Shown here one piece after another: positions 8,165 through 16,450 of a stretch of DNA of 64,000 nt (positions within the stretch are counted from its first letter, which is position 1; each line of letters opens with the position of its first letter). The stretch lies in the NCBI GenBank assembly GCA_030803735.1, contig JAURUC010000001.1, positions 4,724,501 through 4,788,500 on the forward strand. The letters run 5' to 3'. Under the pieces are notes generated by a model. The model was not told the DNA's origin, ran no database searches, and saw only the letters and a list, made by a program, of their open reading frames with translations. Position numbers and translations under genes: made by a program. The DNA comes from Actinopolyspora lacussalsi (GTDB lineage: Bacteria; Actinomycetota; Actinomycetes; Mycobacteriales; Pseudonocardiaceae).

Positions 8165-8551
8165 TCAAACGAGATGAACCGAGAACTTAGCGTGTGTCGT
8201 GAATGCCCAAGAGTCGGCGTTTCCGTATATTTTTACCTTTTTGGCTCCGGTTCCAGGATTGGTCCAGAGCGCTCGACTCATCTGTCCAGCGCTTAGCAGT
8301 TTGCAGTCTCCGACTTCGGAGTCATTCGCGGTGAGTCGCAAACAAAATCCTACCGGGTCTTCGGCCTCGTGTAGATATATTTGCACTGATTGTTTTATAT
8401 GCACAGTTATTGTTGTGCAGTATTGCGCCCCTTTGGAAGGGATGTCGCAGTTGTAAGTGCCGATTTTCTCCGCACTGGCTGTTGGTGCGCTCAGGAGCAT
8501 GAATATGAAGATTGATAAAAGGCTCCCGATGGCGGAGTGCTTGATACGCAT
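8165..8551 (-). CDS. Small secreted protein, four-Cys family, copy 1
   Basis: A 128-residue precursor. The first 27 residues are a signal peptide ending in SAPTASA. GAGG lies five bases before the ATG at 8551, which is why the longer frame is not used. The mature part has the pattern IGTYNC, GAQYC, GFCL, EVGDC and LWTNP, which recurs in order in the protein at 9436-9825. Four Cys probably form two disulfides in a small beta-sandwich. Codon use is AT-rich, unlike the flanking transporter genes, which suggests recent acquisition or relaxed selection. No family is recognised. Confidence 0.7.
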   Translation of the reverse strand: MRIKHSAIGSLLSIFIFMLLSAPTASAEKIGTYNCDIPSKGAQYCTTITVHIKQSVQIYLHEAEDPVGFCLRLTANDSEVGDCKLLSAGQMSRALWTNPGTGAKKVKIYGNADSWAFTTHAKFSVHLV

Positions 8552-8586
8552 GAAATCCTCTCTTTGGGTTTTTGGTGCGGTGTTAT

Positions 8587-8868
8587 TCAGAAGAGTCCTT
8601 GCTCTTTTCTTTCTTTGGCTTTCTGGCAAGCTTCCAGAAATTCGAGTGGTGTCACCTTGCGCAAGTCCTGGTATCTGTACACTGAGCCCGTGGTGGCCAT
8701 TTCATCCTCTTTGAGGAACCAATTTACTCCCACATCTTGCCAGTATGGACTAGTTATTATTCCGGGATGGCCGCGAATTAGTCCTTTGCTCGGAGCGCGA
8801 CGATCTTCTTCTCCCATCGGGGGATCCCATGTAACGTAAACCCCTATATACAGATCACTCGGATCCAT
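8587..8868 (-). CDS. Hypothetical protein in the AT-rich island
   Basis: A 93-residue protein without signal peptide. The frame could start six bases earlier, but the GGAGAG would then abut the start codon; from the ATG at 8868 the spacing is six bases. The middle contains GIITSPYWQDVGVNWF and the C-terminus is a charged helix (LEACQKAKERKEQG). No domain recognised. It lies between two secreted-protein genes on the same strand, so it may act with them, for example inside the cell as a partner or immunity protein; this is speculation from position only. Confidence 0.5.
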   Translation of the reverse strand: MDPSDLYIGVYVTWDPPMGEEDRRAPSKGLIRGHPGIITSPYWQDVGVNWFLKEDEMATTGSVYRYQDLRKVTPLEFLEACQKAKERKEQGLF

Positions 8869-8901
8869 GGTCATCTCTCCGGAGCTGGGTTTTTCCCGAG
8901 G

Positions 8902-9390
8902 TCAAGCGTAAGCACATTCCGACCAAGAGACCTCTTCGTTGTCATAGGTAAAGGAAGTTATAATTCCATTATTGCCAGCGGTTAGATGCGCCCAACGTCC
9001 AGTATTCCAGACGAAGTGCCATTGACGCTTACCATTTTTGTCTAATTCATAATTTCCACGATCTATTATATTAGCCATGCAATCCAAAGTGACGGACCAA
9101 TCACTGACGTTGTGTTTGGTTCCGATGTGTACCGCACCCCAGTTGTGACCGTCACCGCATAAAAGCTCCTCTATCTCTCCGTTGTCTGGGATCACGCTTT
9201 TATAGTACTTGTACTGATTTTCCGGAGGGACGTCGGCGCTTTCACTTCCGTGGTTGTAGGCTCCACAGTAGTCCACTGGCCAGGGTGGGTTAGCTTTGGC
9301 TTCGCCTGCAGAGGCCGCAGCGGAACCGATAATAAAAGAAGAGATCAAGACGAAACTACTGAGGGAGGATAGTATAGAACGTCGAATCAT
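8902..9390 (-). CDS. Secreted protein of unknown function
   Basis: A 162-residue precursor with a signal peptide (hydrophobic segment about 7-25, cleavage near ASAGEA). The mature part is Trp-, Tyr- and Asn-rich with four Cys (DYCGAY, LLCGDG, LDCMAN, SECAYA), consistent with an extracellular disulfide-bonded protein. Codon use is AT-rich like the genes on both sides. The ribosome-binding site is weak. No homologous family is recognised. Confidence 0.62.
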   Translation of the reverse strand: MIRRSILSSLSSFVLISSFIIGSAAASAGEAKANPPWPVDYCGAYNHGSESADVPPENQYKYYKSVIPDNGEIEELLCGDGHNWGAVHIGTKHNVSDWSVTLDCMANIIDRGNYELDKNGKRQWHFVWNTGRWAHLTAGNNGIITSFTYDNEEVSWSECAYA

Positions 9391-9435
9391 TTTTCGCTTT
9401 CGTTTTGATTCAGCCGGTATTTCTGTTTTTGAGCA

Positions 9436-9825
9436 CTAACTGCTTTTTACGGTGAAATTTATGTCGGTCGTACCGTACCAGGGGTTCGCGTTGGCCATAA
9501 CATCTATGTTGACAGTTTTGAATTGTGGATTGGTCCATAGTACCGCAGAGGTACCGCCTTCATTGATTGCCCGGCAGTCGCCTACTTCGTTTCCATTGGA
9601 AGACCTTTGTAAACAGAATCCGGTTTCCACTCCTTCGCTGGAATTCAGCTCTATAGTGATCGCCTGCTTTGCGCTCACTTCTATATTTGCACACTGCTTT
9701 GCGCCAGAGTAGGGAACCGAGCAGCTGTAAGTCCCTATAGTGCCAGCATTTGCTGCTGGTATGTTAAGCAGCATCGTTGACAGTGCTGCCGCACCGACTC
9801 CGAGAATCGAAGCAACTTTACGCAT
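9436..9825 (-). CDS. Small secreted protein, four-Cys family, copy 2
   Basis: A 129-residue precursor with signal peptide ending in ANA. AAGGA is eight bases before the ATG at 9825. The mature protein shares with the 8165-8551 product the ordered blocks IGTYSC, GAKQC, GFCL, EVGDC and LWTNP and the same four Cys positions, so the two are paralogues about 900 bases apart. Function unknown; the compact, disulfide-bonded secreted design would fit a binding protein, inhibitor or bacteriocin-like molecule. Confidence 0.7.
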   Translation of the reverse strand: MRKVASILGVGAAALSTMLLNIPAANAGTIGTYSCSVPYSGAKQCANIEVSAKQAITIELNSSEGVETGFCLQRSSNGNEVGDCRAINEGGTSAVLWTNPQFKTVNIDVMANANPWYGTTDINFTVKSS

Positions 9826-10179
9826 TTCTTTGATCCTTGCTTTATTTTTGGCTTCTTGCAAATTGTTACGCTAATCTTTTGTTGATCTTCGGTCAATGGT
9901 GTTGTATATCATTGTCAATTTTGCTCCAATCGTGTTAATAATTTTCATAACAAAATGGAAAATTCGTTTGACAAGTTTCAGTGTCAATGTTTAGAGAAAG
10001 CTGACTTAGAGGACTGATAAGGTTGTTGCATCTCGTTGACGCTGCTCACTGATGTTGTTTTCCGGGGGCTGGTCGACTGAACGGGTACTGCTATGTGGGG
10101 CTCTGGGACCAGTAGGCTTACTGCTCGCTGTCGGTGCCTGTTTCGAGCCGAGTGTTGTCGGGAGTCAGGGACAGAGTGG
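9826..10179. other. AT-rich intergenic region
   Basis: About 350 bases between divergent genes, with the most AT-rich stretch near 9850-9980, which should hold the promoter of the secreted-protein genes. No gene is supported. Confidence 0.5.
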
Positions 10180-11154
10180 ATGGACGAGGACGAGGTACTG
10201 GACGAGGGCGATCCGGTGGTGATCGCGCGGATCGCGTTGTCGATCCGCTCGGCCTCCTCCGCCGAGGCGTTGCGGGCTGGGATGCGGCTGATCGAGGACA
10301 CCGGTGCCGAGGAGGTGCGTGTCCAACCCGATGAGGACACTCCCTTCCCGTTCCACAAGCTGGAGCTGACCGTCTACCGCAAGTACGACACCGACGAGAG
10401 GTTCGGCAGTGCGCTGCCGGAGGCGGTGGTGCCGCTCGTGGAGAGGCTCGGGCTGCACGAGGACTCCGTCCGGCTGGATCCGGAGCGACTGGGGGAGGCC
10501 TACGTCGAGTTCGGTACCGAAGGGCGGCCGGGGCGGCGCCCGGCAGGCTGCCTCAGCGGCACGATCCGAGCCGAGCTGGGTCTGTACCCGTACGAGGTTT
10601 CGCTCGAGCCGAAAACGCTGGTGCTGGGACACAACTTCACCGAAGAGGAGAAGGCCCAGTTCACGCGTGAACTGCTCATCAGCGGCAGCTTCGGCAACGA
10701 CGGTGTGCCGCGGGTGCGGGTGGTCGCGAACGTCGAGATAGCCGCCGAGGAGGAGCAGGACGCGCTGGCCGTGGCCGAGGATCTGCTGGCCCCGTTGCGC
10801 TCGGACCTGCCCGCCGGAGTGGACCAAGTCATGACAGAGCCCTCTTACCACCTCGAGCGGGAGGCGGTGTCGATGCTGCTGCTGCTCGGCGAGTACGACT
10901 ACGACCCGAACGCGGTGCTGCTGCGGCTGGCCGAGGCGATCACGCTGCCCGGCAGGTGGAGCGGCCCGCAACGGCCCGCCGAGTGGGAGGCGATGGTCGT
11001 CCACGACTTCGCGCCCCCGCACCCGGCACACGTCCTCATGGAGTGGCAGGCCCCTCGGCGACCCGCGCGGGGACCACTCAAGCTGGAGCTCCACGCCGCT
11101 CCCGGCCTGATCCTCACCGAGAACGACATCGTCTTCGGAGTTACCGAGGAGTGA
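10180..11154 (+). CDS. Hypothetical acidic protein
   Basis: A 324-residue soluble, strongly acidic protein with normal high-GC codon use. The ATG at 10180 is chosen because the upstream frame is Cys/Arg-rich and lies in AT-rich non-coding DNA. The N-terminal 100 residues are a mixed alpha/beta region (IARIALSIRSASSAEALRAG), and residues 150-215 contain FTEEEKAQFTRELLISGSFG. There is no signal peptide, membrane segment or motif I can name. It stands between the secreted-protein island and the type VII secretion genes. Confidence 0.6.
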   Translation: MDEDEVLDEGDPVVIARIALSIRSASSAEALRAGMRLIEDTGAEEVRVQPDEDTPFPFHKLELTVYRKYDTDERFGSALPEAVVPLVERLGLHEDSVRLDPERLGEAYVEFGTEGRPGRRPAGCLSGTIRAELGLYPYEVSLEPKTLVLGHNFTEEEKAQFTRELLISGSFGNDGVPRVRVVANVEIAAEEEQDALAVAEDLLAPLRSDLPAGVDQVMTEPSYHLEREAVSMLLLLGEYDYDPNAVLLRLAEAITLPGRWSGPQRPAEWEAMVVHDFAPPHPAHVLMEWQAPRRPARGPLKLELHAAPGLILTENDIVFGVTEE

Positions 11155-11256
11155 CCACGTCCGGCAGTTGGGAGAGTGCCGAGCACACCGCCACCACCCG
11201 GTTCGGCGGAACTCGCGGGAACGCGGGGCGTCGAGCGCCCAGACACCGGTGCGCCG

Positions 11257-12042
11257 TCAACCACTCGCCAGCGCGTTGAGCTGTTCGGTGAGGTAGCCGG
11301 CGAGTCGCTGCTTGTCGGCGGGGGCGAAGGTGTTCCAGTCGGCACCGTCGTTGTTGCGCCGGGACGTGATGCTGTAGCGGCCGTCCTCGGTGTCGCGCCA
11401 GCCGATCGCCGGTAGCCGGAGCGTCTCGCCGTTGTTCGGGCTGCCGCTGACGAAGAAGTAACCGATCCGCTCGGTGGGCAGCGTCAGGATCCGCTGCGCC
11501 GCCCGCAGTTGCCGATCGCTGCTCCGTGCGGGCGGTTTGTGCTCCGCACCGGTCAGCCACGAGTCCCCGCCGGTTTCCGAGCCGCCGTCGGACCCGGCGG
11601 CGGTGTTGACGGTGGCCGTCTCCAGCTTTCCCGCCGCCACCTCGGGCAGCAGGTCGGTGCAGCCGCGGACCAGGCTCCGGGTGTCGACGAACCTGACCCG
11701 GAGCCCGTCGGTGTCCTGCACCGCCTGCACACCGAGCCTGCCGGAAACGGCGGTGCGAGCGCGGAACACCTCCTCGGTCGCGGTCTCCAGCCAGGTGACC
11801 GCGATGTCCACCTTCGGGGAGTACAGCAGCCGCAGGGCCGCTTCCACGTCCTGGTCCGGCTCCCGACCATCGGCCAGCCCACGGTTGGCGAGCTCCCGCC
11901 ACACCTCCGCGCGGACGCGGGAGCGCTCGTCGGTGGTTCCGCCGTGGTACTCCAGCTCGAACGGGAAGCTCCGGAGGTCGACGCCGAGGTCCTCGCAGAG
12001 GATGTCGGCCGCACGTGTCGAGAGCGTGAACGATCTCGGCAT
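11257..12042 (-). CDS. espG: EspG-family type VII secretion chaperone
   Basis: A 261-residue protein of the EspG family: N-terminal FTLSTRAADILCEDLGVDLRSFPFEL, a central beta-rich part and the C-terminal GYFFVSGSPNN...RRNNDGADWNTFAP block. EspG proteins are cytosolic chaperones that bind the tip of PPE-type partners and keep them competent for export by an ESX (type VII) machine. Here the partner is encoded directly upstream: the PPE-like stop and the espG start share one base (12042). No EccC, EccD or other machine component is in the window. Residues 135-155 hold a Gly/Ser-rich loop. Confidence 0.82.
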   Translation of the reverse strand: MPRSFTLSTRAADILCEDLGVDLRSFPFELEYHGGTTDERSRVRAEVWRELANRGLADGREPDQDVEAALRLLYSPKVDIAVTWLETATEEVFRARTAVSGRLGVQAVQDTDGLRVRFVDTRSLVRGCTDLLPEVAAGKLETATVNTAAGSDGGSETGGDSWLTGAEHKPPARSSDRQLRAAQRILTLPTERIGYFFVSGSPNNGETLRLPAIGWRDTEDGRYSITSRRNNDGADWNTFAPADKQRLAGYLTEQLNALASG

Positions 12043-13538
12043 CAGTTACGGCCGCCCTCCTCTTCCGGTGTGGCGCCGATGACCGGGGGAGCCACCCGGG
12101 GCAGTCCGAGGTCGTCGCCGATCTCGTCGGTTTCGAGCACGTACTTGCGCTCGTGCTCCTCCTCGTCCTCGCCCTGGCCGCGGCCCGCGCCCGCTCCGGC
12201 ACCGCCCATCGGCATCCGGCCGCCGCCGCGCCCCGAGGAGTTCGCGGCCGTGCCGCTGGTGGGGCCGCCGGTCGGAGCACTACCGACCCCCGCGCGTCCG
12301 CCGGAGCCCAGCCCCGAACCACCCGATCCGGAGCCGCCCGCGCCGTAGCCACCGGCTCGTCCGCCGGTCATGCCGCCCGCACGGCCGCCGCCCGGCACCT
12401 GCTGGCCGGGTGGGACGGGTGCCCACCTGCCGTTGGCGGAGTTCTGCCGTTGCCACTGCCCGGTCCTGGGGTCCTGACGGTAGTTCGTGCCGTCCGGGCC
12501 GCGCACCGCTCCCGGTGGCAGGCCGGAGTTGCCCGCGTTGCCGCCGGAGTTCCAGGCGGGCGCGGTGGTGGCGGGCTGCTGGTTCTGGCCGTAGTAACCG
12601 CCCGGCGCGTTCGAGACGCCCGAGGAGGGCGGTGCCGTGGTGCCGCTCGGGGCGGAGGCCGCGTAGGTGCTCGACGGGGTGGTGCCGCCGACGGTCGCGA
12701 AGCCGCTGCCGCCGGATCCGGTGCCGTTGTAGCCGGTGCCGGAGTCACCCGCGTTCTCGTCGGTGGACTGCGGGGGAGGGGCGAAGCGCGGGGTGTTCTC
12801 GGCGGCACCGCCGAAGTCGTTCTCCATCGTGGACACCACGCGGGCGGCTTCCTGGTGGGCCTGCTTGGCCTCATCGGCGCGCTGGCGGATCTCAGCCGCG
12901 CGCTGCACGATCGTGGCCGGGTTCGGGTCCGAGGCGACTGCGGACAGCTCATGCATCAGGCTGAACTGCGGGTCCTCCGGCATCGAGTTGCGGGCCTGCT
13001 CACCGGCCTCGGCCTGCAACCCGATCTGGTTCGCCGTCAGCTGCGCGGCCTCGCCGGAATGTCCCATGTGCGCGGAGACGGTGTTCATCTGCGCGCGCAT
13101 GGCGTCACCCGCGCGGCCCTGCCAGTTCTGCTCCGTCTTCGCGGCGGCCTGCTTGATGCGGTCGGAGAATTCGATGAGTTTGGCACCGTGGCTGTGGTAG
13201 ATACGGCCTACGTCGTGCACCTTCGTCGGCTCGAATTCTTCCCGCACGAACTTCTCGAGTTCCGCGTGCGGATAGGACTCGTATGCGGTGCACCCCAGTG
13301 AGGTGGGGCGACCGCGCAGCGACTGGTCGCCCGACATGGCCTTGGCCTGTTGGGTGCCGTAGTGCTCAGCGGCGTTCGCGGCGACTTCCTTGGCCCGCTG
13401 TGTGCTCATGTCGCCGTTGCCGACCGGCACGTGCCCGCCGGCCTGGTGCTCGAAGTCACCCCGGGCGCGGTTGTACGCCTCGCGTTCCCGGTCGGCGATG
13501 TATTCGTGGCTGCGGTAGCCCTGGTCCCCCTCGGACAC
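12042..13538 (-). CDS. PPE-like (WXG100-superfamily) protein with Gly-rich C-terminus
   Basis: A 498-residue protein. The N-terminal 230 residues are helical and contain WQG near residue 139 (NWQGRAGDAMRAQM), the turn of WXG100/PPE helical hairpins. The second half is low-complexity, rich in Gly, Ser, Pro and Asn, with two short blocks (GPDGTNYRQDPRTGQWQRQ) that look like ligand or surface motifs. It has no signal peptide, so export through type VII secretion is expected. It is coupled to espG downstream, the usual arrangement of a PPE protein with its chaperone. Residues past 400 are almost only Gly, Arg and Ala. Confidence 0.75.
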   Translation of the reverse strand: MSEGDQGYRSHEYIADREREAYNRARGDFEHQAGGHVPVGNGDMSTQRAKEVAANAAEHYGTQQAKAMSGDQSLRGRPTSLGCTAYESYPHAELEKFVREEFEPTKVHDVGRIYHSHGAKLIEFSDRIKQAAAKTEQNWQGRAGDAMRAQMNTVSAHMGHSGEAAQLTANQIGLQAEAGEQARNSMPEDPQFSLMHELSAVASDPNPATIVQRAAEIRQRADEAKQAHQEAARVVSTMENDFGGAAENTPRFAPPPQSTDENAGDSGTGYNGTGSGGSGFATVGGTTPSSTYAASAPSGTTAPPSSGVSNAPGGYYGQNQQPATTAPAWNSGGNAGNSGLPPGAVRGPDGTNYRQDPRTGQWQRQNSANGRWAPVPPGQQVPGGGRAGGMTGGRAGGYGAGGSGSGGSGLGSGGRAGVGSAPTGGPTSGTAANSSGRGGGRMPMGGAGAGAGRGQGEDEEEHERKYVLETDEIGDDLGLPRVAPPVIGATPEEEGGRN

Positions 13539-13554
13539 GAAATCCCCCTGGTTC

Positions 13555-14058
13555 TCAGCTGTCCGAAATGTTCTGCTCTACCATCGGTGCGATCTTCTTG
13601 GCGAGGTCGCACGAGGTTGCTGTCTTCAGGCTCTCAACGTCGACAGTAGCGGTTTGTGAATCGCCAAACGGAATAGCGACTGTGCAGATTCCTTCAGTGT
13701 TCCCTATGGCTAGTAATCCATTCTTTTTGTTGATAGAATACTCTTTTTTTGTTCCTTTTGAGAAGTTTAGTTCTTCTATTGGTTTCTCGGAGTGCAGCGA
13801 GACATTTACCGTACCGCTGGATATCGACCAGCGGCAGGATCTTGCGTCTAGCACCTCCTTGCTCTTTCCTTTCCCTTCTGTTGCTATGGATTTTTGATTA
13901 TTCCTGGTGAGGGTTTCACAGGGTGCAACTTCGCTCAAGCTCGGATCGTCTTTGTTGTTTTGTTGACTCGGGGAAGTTTCGGTGCTTGTTGAACACCCTG
14001 AAACTGCTGCTAGGATGGCTGTGGTGGCTGCTACTAGTGTGGTGCTTCTTGGTTTCAT
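13555..14058 (-). CDS. DUF3558-type lipoprotein
   Basis: A 167-residue lipoprotein precursor: hydrophobic segment followed by a lipobox (LAAVSGC, Cys 22), then a Thr/Ser/Gln-rich linker. The domain has four further Cys (APCETL, SCRW, GICTV, SCDL), with the pattern C...L followed by CRW that is known from DUF3558 proteins of actinobacteria. Its start overlaps the stop of the upstream gene by 4 bases. Codon use is AT-richer than the window. A role at the outer membrane face together with type VII secretion substrates is inferred from position. Confidence 0.68.
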   Translation of the reverse strand: MKPRSTTLVAATTAILAAVSGCSTSTETSPSQQNNKDDPSLSEVAPCETLTRNNQKSIATEGKGKSKEVLDARSCRWSISSGTVNVSLHSEKPIEELNFSKGTKKEYSINKKNGLLAIGNTEGICTVAIPFGDSQTATVDVESLKTATSCDLAKKIAPMVEQNISDS

Positions 14059-14450
14059 GCGATTCCGTCTATGTTCGACGAGTTGGACTCGTCTGCTTCT
14101 TGGTAAATTTTCATTCCTTTTCTTATTGATTCGACCACTTTTGGCGCATTTTCTCGGATTTGATTTATCATGTTCTCGTATGATTCGCTGTCGCCAGCTG
14201 CTACTTTCTGGTTGAACTCTGATATTGCTTTGCCTGCCGGGCTGTTTCCTAGTGGAGTCTGCTGCTTGATGGAATCTATGTCCAAGCGAATGTTGCTGGC
14301 CCAGTCCTCGATTTCCTGGAAGATCTGTATGAGTTCGTCGCCCGCGTCGGGCGTGATGACGAACTGGCCGTTATTGGCGGCAGTGATGATGCCCTGCATG
14401 GCGTCGTTGGTGGCCGACAGGTTGTCGGTCAGGTTCTGGTCGTCGCTCAT
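14055..14450 (-). CDS. Small helical protein, probable type VII secretion substrate
   Basis: A 131-residue, almost entirely helical acidic protein. W50-A-S at the predicted turn of two helices resembles the WXG turn, and near the C-terminus Y116-Q-E-A-D120 fits the YxxxD/E export signal of type VII substrates. It lies first in a four-gene same-strand run (this gene, DUF3558 lipoprotein, PPE-like protein, EspG) with 4-base, short and 1-base junctions. The family is not named with confidence, but size, helix content and motif favour a secreted WXG100/EspC-type protein. Confidence 0.6.
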   Translation of the reverse strand: MSDDQNLTDNLSATNDAMQGIITAANNGQFVITPDAGDELIQIFQEIEDWASNIRLDIDSIKQQTPLGNSPAGKAISEFNQKVAAGDSESYENMINQIRENAPKVVESIRKGMKIYQEADESNSSNIDGIA

Positions 14451-14567
14451 GGTGACGCGTTGATTCCCCCATCGTCGGCGTGTGCCCTACGAAATTTCGA
14501 GGTTACTGATCTTGCTCGATGAGGGTCAACGGCTTCGCGCTGACGGGGTATACGTCACGCCGGTGGT

Positions 14568-14774
14568 TCACCCGGATGTCGGAGTGCTGTGTTTGAGGGT
14601 GCCGACGAAGCTCTGCCAGGTAGTGGGGGAGAGGGCGAGTAAGCCGCCTTCGCGGTTCTTGGTGTCGCGGACCAGCACGGCTGATGTCGCGAAACCGACC
14701 TCGACGCAGTTGTTCGCGCCCCCACTGCTGCGAGTGCTTTTCCGCCATTCGACGGATGCTGGCTTGTCGCTCAT
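14568..14774 (-). CDS. DUF397 protein, copy 1
   Basis: A 68-residue protein with the DUF397 signature: WRKSTRSSGG near the start, NCVEVGFA in the centre and VLVRDTKNREGG, then LALSPTTWQSFVGTLK. Family members usually sit beside DUF5753/XRE regulators, as here, and several act as small partners that antagonise the regulator (the AbaA/BldB-like type). The ATG at 14774 is used because the domain begins within ten residues. Nearly the same sequence recurs in the next gene. Confidence 0.85.
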   Translation of the reverse strand: MSDKPASVEWRKSTRSSGGANNCVEVGFATSAVLVRDTKNREGGLLALSPTTWQSFVGTLKHSTPTSG

Positions 14775-14887
14775 GGTGACGTTGTTCCCCCATTGTCGAC
14801 GCATGCCTGCGAACAACCCCAGGCTACTGATCTTGCTCGGTTTGGGCAACGTTGGACGACGCTAGGGGAACGTCACCGTGTTTGGTA

Positions 14888-15079
14888 TCAGTTGCGTTTC
14901 AGGGTGCTGACGAAGCTCTGCCAGGTGGTGGGCGAGAGGGCGAGCGTGCCGCCTTCGCGGTCCTTGGTGTCGCGCACCAGCACGGTCGATGTCGCGAAAC
15001 CAACTTCTACGCAGGTGCCGTTGTTTCCGCTGTAGCTGCTCGTGTGCCAGATAACCGGATTCTTATCGCGGAATAACAT
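14888..15079 (-). CDS. DUF397 protein, copy 2
   Basis: A 63-residue DUF397 protein: WHTSSYSGNNGTCVEVGFA, then VLVRDTKDREGG and LALSPTTWQSFVSTLK. The C-terminal halves of the two copies differ at only a few positions, so this is a recent tandem duplication, while the N-terminal halves have diverged. It starts 15 bases after the stop of the XRE regulator gene and is probably co-transcribed with it. Confidence 0.85.
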   Translation of the reverse strand: MLFRDKNPVIWHTSSYSGNNGTCVEVGFATSTVLVRDTKDREGGTLALSPTTWQSFVSTLKRN

Positions 15080-15093
15080 GGGTACTCCTGTGG

Positions 15094-15939
15094 CTATGCT
15101 TTCAGCATGTCTTCGATCAGGTCTCTCGACTGGTCCGGGCCGAGCGCGACCCGTTGAAGACTCTCCGCAGCCATCGTATACGAGTCAACCTGCTCTTCAT
15201 CCTGTATGTACACCGCTCCGTCGTGCAATTCGCTGTAGGCGATCGAGCGAACCTGCTCGAAGTCAAGCACGATGAACTGCCCGGTCAGGGCCATGTGTAG
15301 ACCGTCTTCGGGGCGCACGATCTGCAGAGTGACGTTCGGCTGCTCGGTCATCCGCAGCAGGTACTCCAACTGAGCCTGTTGTATTTCAGGACCATCGACA
15401 CGAAGTCGTAGCGCCGCTTCGCTCACTACGGCATGCAGCTGGAGTGGGCTCGTATCGTCAGTGAGTCTCCGGTGTCGTGCCATCCGAAAACCGGTGAAGC
15501 GCTCGCCATGGTCCTGGCGGACACGTGGCGTGCGCGTCATGGTTGCTCGTGCGTACTCCTCCGTTTGAAGCAGTCCCGGCACGATGATCGGTTCGAAAAC
15601 GAATTCGCATACAGCCAGGTTTTCCAGTCCTACGAACGTTTTCAGCCAGTCCGGCACCACCTGTGCCCACGGTCCCCACCAAGTGGTCTCTTCGGCTCTG
15701 CCGGTCAGGCTGGTCAGTCGATCTATGTCGTGCTGGTCCGTGCCGTACGACTTCAGCAGTCGAGCTATGTCTTCCGGATCCTGCTGCTGGCGACCGGTTT
15801 CCATGTGACCGATCTTTGCCTTGGACATGCCCGTCTGGCTGCTGACGAACGCCAGTGACACCCCGTACGCGTTGCGGTAGCGAGCGAGCTCGACACCGAT
15901 CAACCAGCGCAGCGGTGAAGGATCGTTTCTTACGCCCAC
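15094..15939 (-). CDS. XRE-family regulator with DUF5753 domain
   Basis: A 281-residue protein. Residues 13-70 are a helix-turn-helix (LARYRNAYGVSLAFVSSQTGMSKAKIGHMETGRQ), and residues 90-275 match the DUF5753 ligand-binding-like region (VPGLLQTEEYARA, then FIVLDF and AYSELHDGAVYI). In Streptomyces such regulators pair with DUF397 proteins and influence development and antibiotic production. Here two DUF397 genes follow in the same direction. The divergent gene at 16077 shares its promoter region. Confidence 0.9.
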   Translation of the reverse strand: MGVRNDPSPLRWLIGVELARYRNAYGVSLAFVSSQTGMSKAKIGHMETGRQQQDPEDIARLLKSYGTDQHDIDRLTSLTGRAEETTWWGPWAQVVPDWLKTFVGLENLAVCEFVFEPIIVPGLLQTEEYARATMTRTPRVRQDHGERFTGFRMARHRRLTDDTSPLQLHAVVSEAALRLRVDGPEIQQAQLEYLLRMTEQPNVTLQIVRPEDGLHMALTGQFIVLDFEQVRSIAYSELHDGAVYIQDEEQVDSYTMAAESLQRVALGPDQSRDLIEDMLKA

Positions 15940-16076
15940 CGGACACCTCCCAATGATCTACATCGTCCCCGATCGGGTGGCGCTTGAGATATTCACTCGA
16001 ATGATGAATGACTCATGATACGTCTAACCATACGATTGGCCGCGTTGAGTGATCGCAACGTGAGTCAAGGAGCCAA

Positions 16077-16364
16077 ATGTCCTGGTGGTGGTTTCGGTGG
16101 CGGGAGGGTGTGGCGGCCGAGTCCGAGCGGTTGGCGCACGCCGTGGACGTCGCGGTGGGGCGCGACTACCTGATCTCCCCTTGCGGGCGGCAGTTCTCCC
16201 GCCGTGACACCGAGTGGGTAACCGATCCACGACACGCCCCACGCGGCGCGGCGGGAGAGCCCTGCGCGGCGTGCGTGATGCGGGTGCTGCTGAGTGCGCC
16301 CGTCGGTGGGGAATCCGGTGGCGGACAACGCCATTCGCACGAGCAACGTCCTCCGTACGGGTGA
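16077..16364 (+). CDS. Small Cys-motif protein
   Basis: A 95-residue protein beginning MSWWWFRWR, divergent from the XRE regulator. It contains SPCGRQF and then GEPCAACVMRVLL, that is C-G followed later by C-x-x-C, a possible zinc-binding set. The last 25 residues are polar. A similar arrangement is found in the next gene but one frame over. Short zinc-finger-like proteins of this kind are common in Pseudonocardiales genomes; the function is not known. Confidence 0.55.
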   Translation: MSWWWFRWREGVAAESERLAHAVDVAVGRDYLISPCGRQFSRRDTEWVTDPRHAPRGAAGEPCAACVMRVLLSAPVGGESGGGQRHSHEQRPPYG

Positions 16365-16450
16365 GTGCTGCGCGCTCGCCCTCGACTCCGAACTCCTACG
16401 TGTCTCGAGCCCCGGGCTCGAGCTTTCGTCCCGATGGAAGGGAGACCCAC

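Noticed and set aside
13555..14450. Toxin-antitoxin pair from two small overlapping AT-rich genes
   Set aside because: One has a lipobox and DUF3558 features, the other a type VII export motif; neither resembles known toxin or antitoxin folds.
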